Below are positions 5,521-7,648 of a DNA stretch of 7,648 bases, one piece after another. Position numbers and translations under genes: made by a program. The first letter of the stretch is position 1; each line of letters begins with the position of its first letter. This stretch comes from Candidatus Cloacimonadota bacterium. Lineage in GTDB: Bacteria; Cloacimonadota; Cloacimonadia; Cloacimonadales; TCS61. The stretch is taken from contig DRTC01000601.1 of NCBI GenBank assembly GCA_011372345.1, forward strand, positions 1 through 7,648. The letters run 5' to 3'. The notes beneath the pieces were generated by a model. The model had not been told where the DNA came from. It did no database searches and worked only from the letters and a program-made list of their open reading frames with translations.

Positions 5521-6762
5521 ATGAATTATTTTAGAAAAAAAATATATGCATGCGCACCATATTATACTGTTGCTTTGGGAACAGGCAGAAAAGAATTTCA
5601 TCCCAAAAAACCTCGTCCCGGACTTGAACATTATATTAAAGAAGCAGGACTCGGTTCCATCGCTCAAATTCAGAATCCGGAAAATATCGACGAAGGTGTG
5701 ATCGGTAATTTCATTGCTGCTCGATTTTGCAAACAGGGAAATCTGGGTGGTTTCTTTCCGTATGTTCATCCCACCTTTCAATACAAACCTTGTACCAGAG
5801 TTGAAGGAGCTTGCGATTCGGGTGGATTGGCTTTAACAACTTCGATCAAAACTATTCTGGCAGATTTGGCTGATGTAGTTTTATGTATCGGAGTCGAAGT
5901 TCAAAATTCCGTAAAAGCTATTTACGGAGCGGATTACCTGGCAGCAGCAGGTTGGATTGCGGGAGAAAGAAAAGACGGACATGCTTACTTTTTCCCGGAT
6001 CAATTCTCACAAAGAGCTGGAGCTTGCTTTGAAAAATTCGGGCATGACAAAATTCGAGAAGGAATGGCACAATGGTATGTAAATGCTGTTGAAAATGCTC
6101 GTAAAAATCCCGAATCACAGGAATATCATAATAAAAATTCCGATCTTTTCGGAACAGGAATGACAAAACCAAATCCAAAAGCATTCTGCGAATTTATAAA
6201 TGTTTTTGATTGCTCGAAAGTATCTGATGGTGGAGCTGCGATTATTTTCGCTTCGGAAGAAGGTCTGAAGAAAATCGGGATCGATAAAAAAGATGCAGTC
6301 GAAGTTATTTCTTATGCTCAAGTTCAGGATAATCTGACAACTCCTCCACCAGACAAGACAAAGCTCTCAACCTGTGAAATCGCAGCCAAAAGGGCTCAAG
6401 AGCGAGCAGGTATCAAACCCTCAGATATCGGAGTTCTGGAAGTTCATGATTGCTTTACAATTGCCGGATTGATGGCAGTCGAAGCAGCAGGTTTGGTCGG
6501 ATATGGAGAAGGAGCGGATTTCGTCAAAGACGGAAATACAAAATTAGATGGAATTATTCCTACCAATACCACCGGAGGTTTGGTCGGTTACGGACATCCA
6601 ACCGGAGCAACAGGAGTTCGACAAGCTTGCGATATCGTGAAACAACTATCCGGAAAATCAGGTGATTGCCAAGTTGAGATAAGTTCTGACAAACCTTTTG
6701 GAATGATGTCAAGTATGGGTGGAAATGATAAAACAGTCGTTGACATGGTTTTCAAAAAATAA
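5521..6762 (+). CDS. SCP2-type thiolase (acetyl-CoA acetyltransferase family)
   Basis: A 413-residue thiolase-fold enzyme expected to cleave a 3-ketoacyl-CoA with CoA, or to condense two acyl-CoAs. Positions below count from the alternative ATG at 5518. The nucleophilic cysteine is Cys99 in RVEGACDSGGLAL. The SCP2/thiolase-like signature EVHDCFT (308-314) carries His310 and Cys312. GYGHPTGATG (358-367) carries His360. The C-terminus reads FGMMSSMGGND and lacks the CxG cysteine of classical thiolases; in the SCP2 subfamily the HDCF cysteine is thought to take that role, so this is expected, not a lesion. It is encoded tightly behind the dehydrogenase and is followed by a strong terminator, so it is the last gene of the cluster. 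Chain-length preference cannot be read from sequence; acetoacetyl-CoA is the simplest guess. Non-thiolytic SCP2-like homologues exist, which leaves some doubt. Confidence 0.9.
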   Translation: MNYFRKKIYACAPYYTVALGTGRKEFHPKKPRPGLEHYIKEAGLGSIAQIQNPENIDEGVIGNFIAARFCKQGNLGGFFPYVHPTFQYKPCTRVEGACDSGGLALTTSIKTILADLADVVLCIGVEVQNSVKAIYGADYLAAAGWIAGERKDGHAYFFPDQFSQRAGACFEKFGHDKIREGMAQWYVNAVENARKNPESQEYHNKNSDLFGTGMTKPNPKAFCEFINVFDCSKVSDGGAAIIFASEEGLKKIGIDKKDAVEVISYAQVQDNLTTPPPDKTKLSTCEIAAKRAQERAGIKPSDIGVLEVHDCFTIAGLMAVEAAGLVGYGEGADFVKDGNTKLDGIIPTNTTGGLVGYGHPTGATGVRQACDIVKQLSGKSGDCQVEISSDKPFGMMSSMGGNDKTVVDMVFKK

Positions 6763-6771
6763 ACAGCAAAA

Positions 6772-6780
6772 TGCGATAAT
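6772..6780 (+). promoter_or_regulatory. possible extended -10 promoter for comB
   Basis: TGCGATAAT has a TG dinucleotide one base before GATAAT (5 of 6 matches to TATAAT), the arrangement of an extended -10 promoter. Initiation about 7 nt downstream would fall near 6787, inside the left arm of the terminator hairpin. There is no well-spaced -35; a TTGACA at 6740-6745 is 29 nt away, too far to belong. Such matches occur by chance in AT-rich DNA. Confidence 0.25.
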
Positions 6781-6781
6781 A

Positions 6782-6820
6782 AATGGGACTATAATTCAAA
6801 ATAGTCCCATTGTTTTTTTT
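6782..6820 (+). terminator. rho-independent terminator after the thiolase gene
   Basis: AATGGGACTAT (6782-6792) and ATAGTCCCATT (6801-6811) form an 11-bp stem without a mismatch around the 8-nt loop AATTCAAA. A G and then eight T residues (6813-6820) follow. It lies 19 nt after the thiolase stop, so it closes the cluster. The stem itself is symmetric, but only the + strand has a good T tract. The comB start codon follows 3 nt after the last T, which is unusual. Confidence 0.93.
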
Positions 6821-6823
6821 CAA

Positions 6824-7576
6824 ATGAAAATCAGACTGATCGAAGCAAATCGAAAAAATTCGACAACAAAAAGAGAAATAGCAATTTTAGTCGATATTCT
6901 GCGAGCAACTTCAACAATTACAACTGCTTTATTTTATGGAGCAAAAGCAATTATCCCCACCACGGAAATTCATACAGCTTTTGAATTGGCATCAGAAAAT
7001 AATGCCTTGCTAATGGGTGAAAGAAATTGTGTTAAGATCAGAAACTTTGATCTTGGAAATTCTCCTGTAGAAATTTCAGAAGAAAAAGTCAGAGATAAAA
7101 CCATTGTCTTTTCTTCCACCAATTTTCCAAAAACACTTTCTTCATCAAAGATATCACCTTTGATTTTAATCGGTTCGTTCCTAAATCTTAATGTTATCAC
7201 AAAATATGCTTTTGAATTTGCGTTAGAAAACACACTCGATATCTGCTTTGTTTTAGCCGCTTCGGAAGCAACTTCAAATGATGAAGATTATGCTTTTGCA
7301 GGAGCTTCTGCCTTGATCCTTTCTAAATATGAAAACATCTTTTTGGATAGAAGTATTTTAAAAGCACTAAATTTAGTTTCAAAAAAGGATATTGAGAATT
7401 GTGTTTTAGATTCCCATCATGCCAAAAAGTTATCTGAATTGGGATTTCGAAAAGATGTTGAATTTTCAATAATGCTAGATAAATTTAGTATAATTCCTAT
7501 TTTGAAAAGGAAATATAATAATAGGACTCGATTTAAAAAAGTTTCAGACTTTGGCAAACTGAAATCTACAAACTAA
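6824..7576 (+). CDS. comB: 2-phosphosulfolactate phosphatase (ComB family)
   Basis: A 250-residue protein matching the ComB family, Mg2+-dependent phosphatases that turn 2-phosphosulfolactate into sulfolactate. This is a step of coenzyme M synthesis in methanogens and a source of sulfolactate in some bacteria. Recognisable blocks: LVDILRATSTITTAL (22-36), LLMGERNCVKIRNFDLGNSP (62-81), FSSTNFPKTL (96-105), ILIGSFLN (114-121) and SNDEDYAFAGA (151-161). In the third block the usual TTNGT-like core reads STNFP. The ATG at 6824 is chosen because the family-like sequence begins there (MKIRLIEA); in-frame ATGs further upstream (from 6719) lie inside the thiolase gene and would translate through the terminator. 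No Shine-Dalgarno sequence precedes it, since the eight T residues of the terminator occupy that place. Base composition is AT-richer than the cluster (18/60 G/C at 7021-7080, 17/60 at 7381-7440), suggesting an independent transcription unit. No other coenzyme M or sulfolactate gene is visible. Confidence 0.85.
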   Translation: MKIRLIEANRKNSTTKREIAILVDILRATSTITTALFYGAKAIIPTTEIHTAFELASENNALLMGERNCVKIRNFDLGNSPVEISEEKVRDKTIVFSSTNFPKTLSSSKISPLILIGSFLNLNVITKYAFEFALENTLDICFVLAASEATSNDEDYAFAGASALILSKYENIFLDRSILKALNLVSKKDIENCVLDSHHAKKLSELGFRKDVEFSIMLDKFSIIPILKRKYNNRTRFKKVSDFGKLKSTN

Positions 7577-7586
7577 AATCTAATAT

Positions 7587-7614
7587 TTGACATTTACATC
7601 TTAAAAAAAAGAAT
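7587..7614 (+). promoter_or_regulatory. possible promoter before the next gene
   Basis: A perfect TTGACA at 7587-7592 is followed after 16 nt by AAGAAT at 7609-7614, only 4 of 6 matches to TATAAT. It sits in the short gap between comB and a probable start codon at 7643. The -35 is good and the -10 weak. Confidence 0.25.
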
Positions 7615-7642
7615 TGTTCAAATAAAATTTCAAGGATTTGAA

Positions 7643-7648
7643 ATGAAG
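7643..7648 (+). CDS. probable start of the next gene (Met-Lys only)
   Basis: ATGAAG at the right edge is preceded by AAGGA at 7632-7636 with 6 nt between, a spacing like other starts in this window. It lies 66 nt after the comB stop. Only two codons are visible, so nothing can be said about the product. Confidence 0.45.

Noticed and set aside
6719..6823. Upstream in-frame extension of comB starting inside the thiolase gene
   Set aside because: It would overlap the thiolase C-terminus, translate through the terminator stem and T tract, and add residues unlike the ComB family; the family-like sequence begins at the ATG at 6824.

Overview
The window comes from an AT-rich bacterium and carries one co-directional (+ strand) cluster for acyl-CoA metabolism, with unrelated genes at both ends. 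The low GC content, strong AGGAG-type ribosome binding sites and a biotin-dependent carboxylase beside beta-oxidation enzymes suggest an anaerobic, amino- or fatty-acid-using bacterium, possibly of the Cloacimonadota or a related FCB lineage. That placement is an impression, not a demonstration.

Layout. 3-155: 3' end of an Xre/HicB-type antitoxin gene. 208-996: crotonase-fold hydratase resembling LiuC (3-methylglutaconyl-CoA hydratase). 1087-2589: biotin carboxylase subunit with every catalytic residue I could check. 2732-3223: small protein made of the rest of a BT (BC-CT bridging) domain plus a biotinyl domain (EAMKM). 3241-4020: a second, canonical enoyl-CoA hydratase. 4173-5510: long 3-hydroxyacyl-CoA dehydrogenase. 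5521-6762: SCP2-type thiolase. 6782-6820: strong rho-independent terminator. 6824-7576: ComB-family 2-phosphosulfolactate phosphatase. 7643-7648: probable start of a further gene.

How the genes work together. The last three enzymes of the cluster (hydratase, dehydrogenase, thiolase) form a complete hydration-oxidation-thiolysis sequence for a 2-enoyl-CoA. The first three genes (LiuC-like hydratase, biotin carboxylase, biotin carrier) fit carboxylation of a branched enoyl-CoA and hydration of the product, as in leucine/isovalerate catabolism (3-methylcrotonyl-CoA to 3-methylglutaconyl-CoA to HMG-CoA), in either direction. No carboxyltransferase (beta) subunit, acyl-CoA dehydrogenase or HMG-CoA lyase is in view, so the carboxylase substrate stays open.

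The most striking non-coding feature is that the three long spacers inside the cluster (after 996, 2589 and 4020) are each filled by a different imperfect inverted repeat. Each starts at or just after a stop codon and ends shortly before the next ribosome binding site. The two other junctions are tight (17 and about 10 nt) and have none. The repeat at 2597-2714 lies where a normally fused carboxylase alpha subunit is split inside its BT domain. The second notable feature is the terminator ending 3 nt before the comB start codon.
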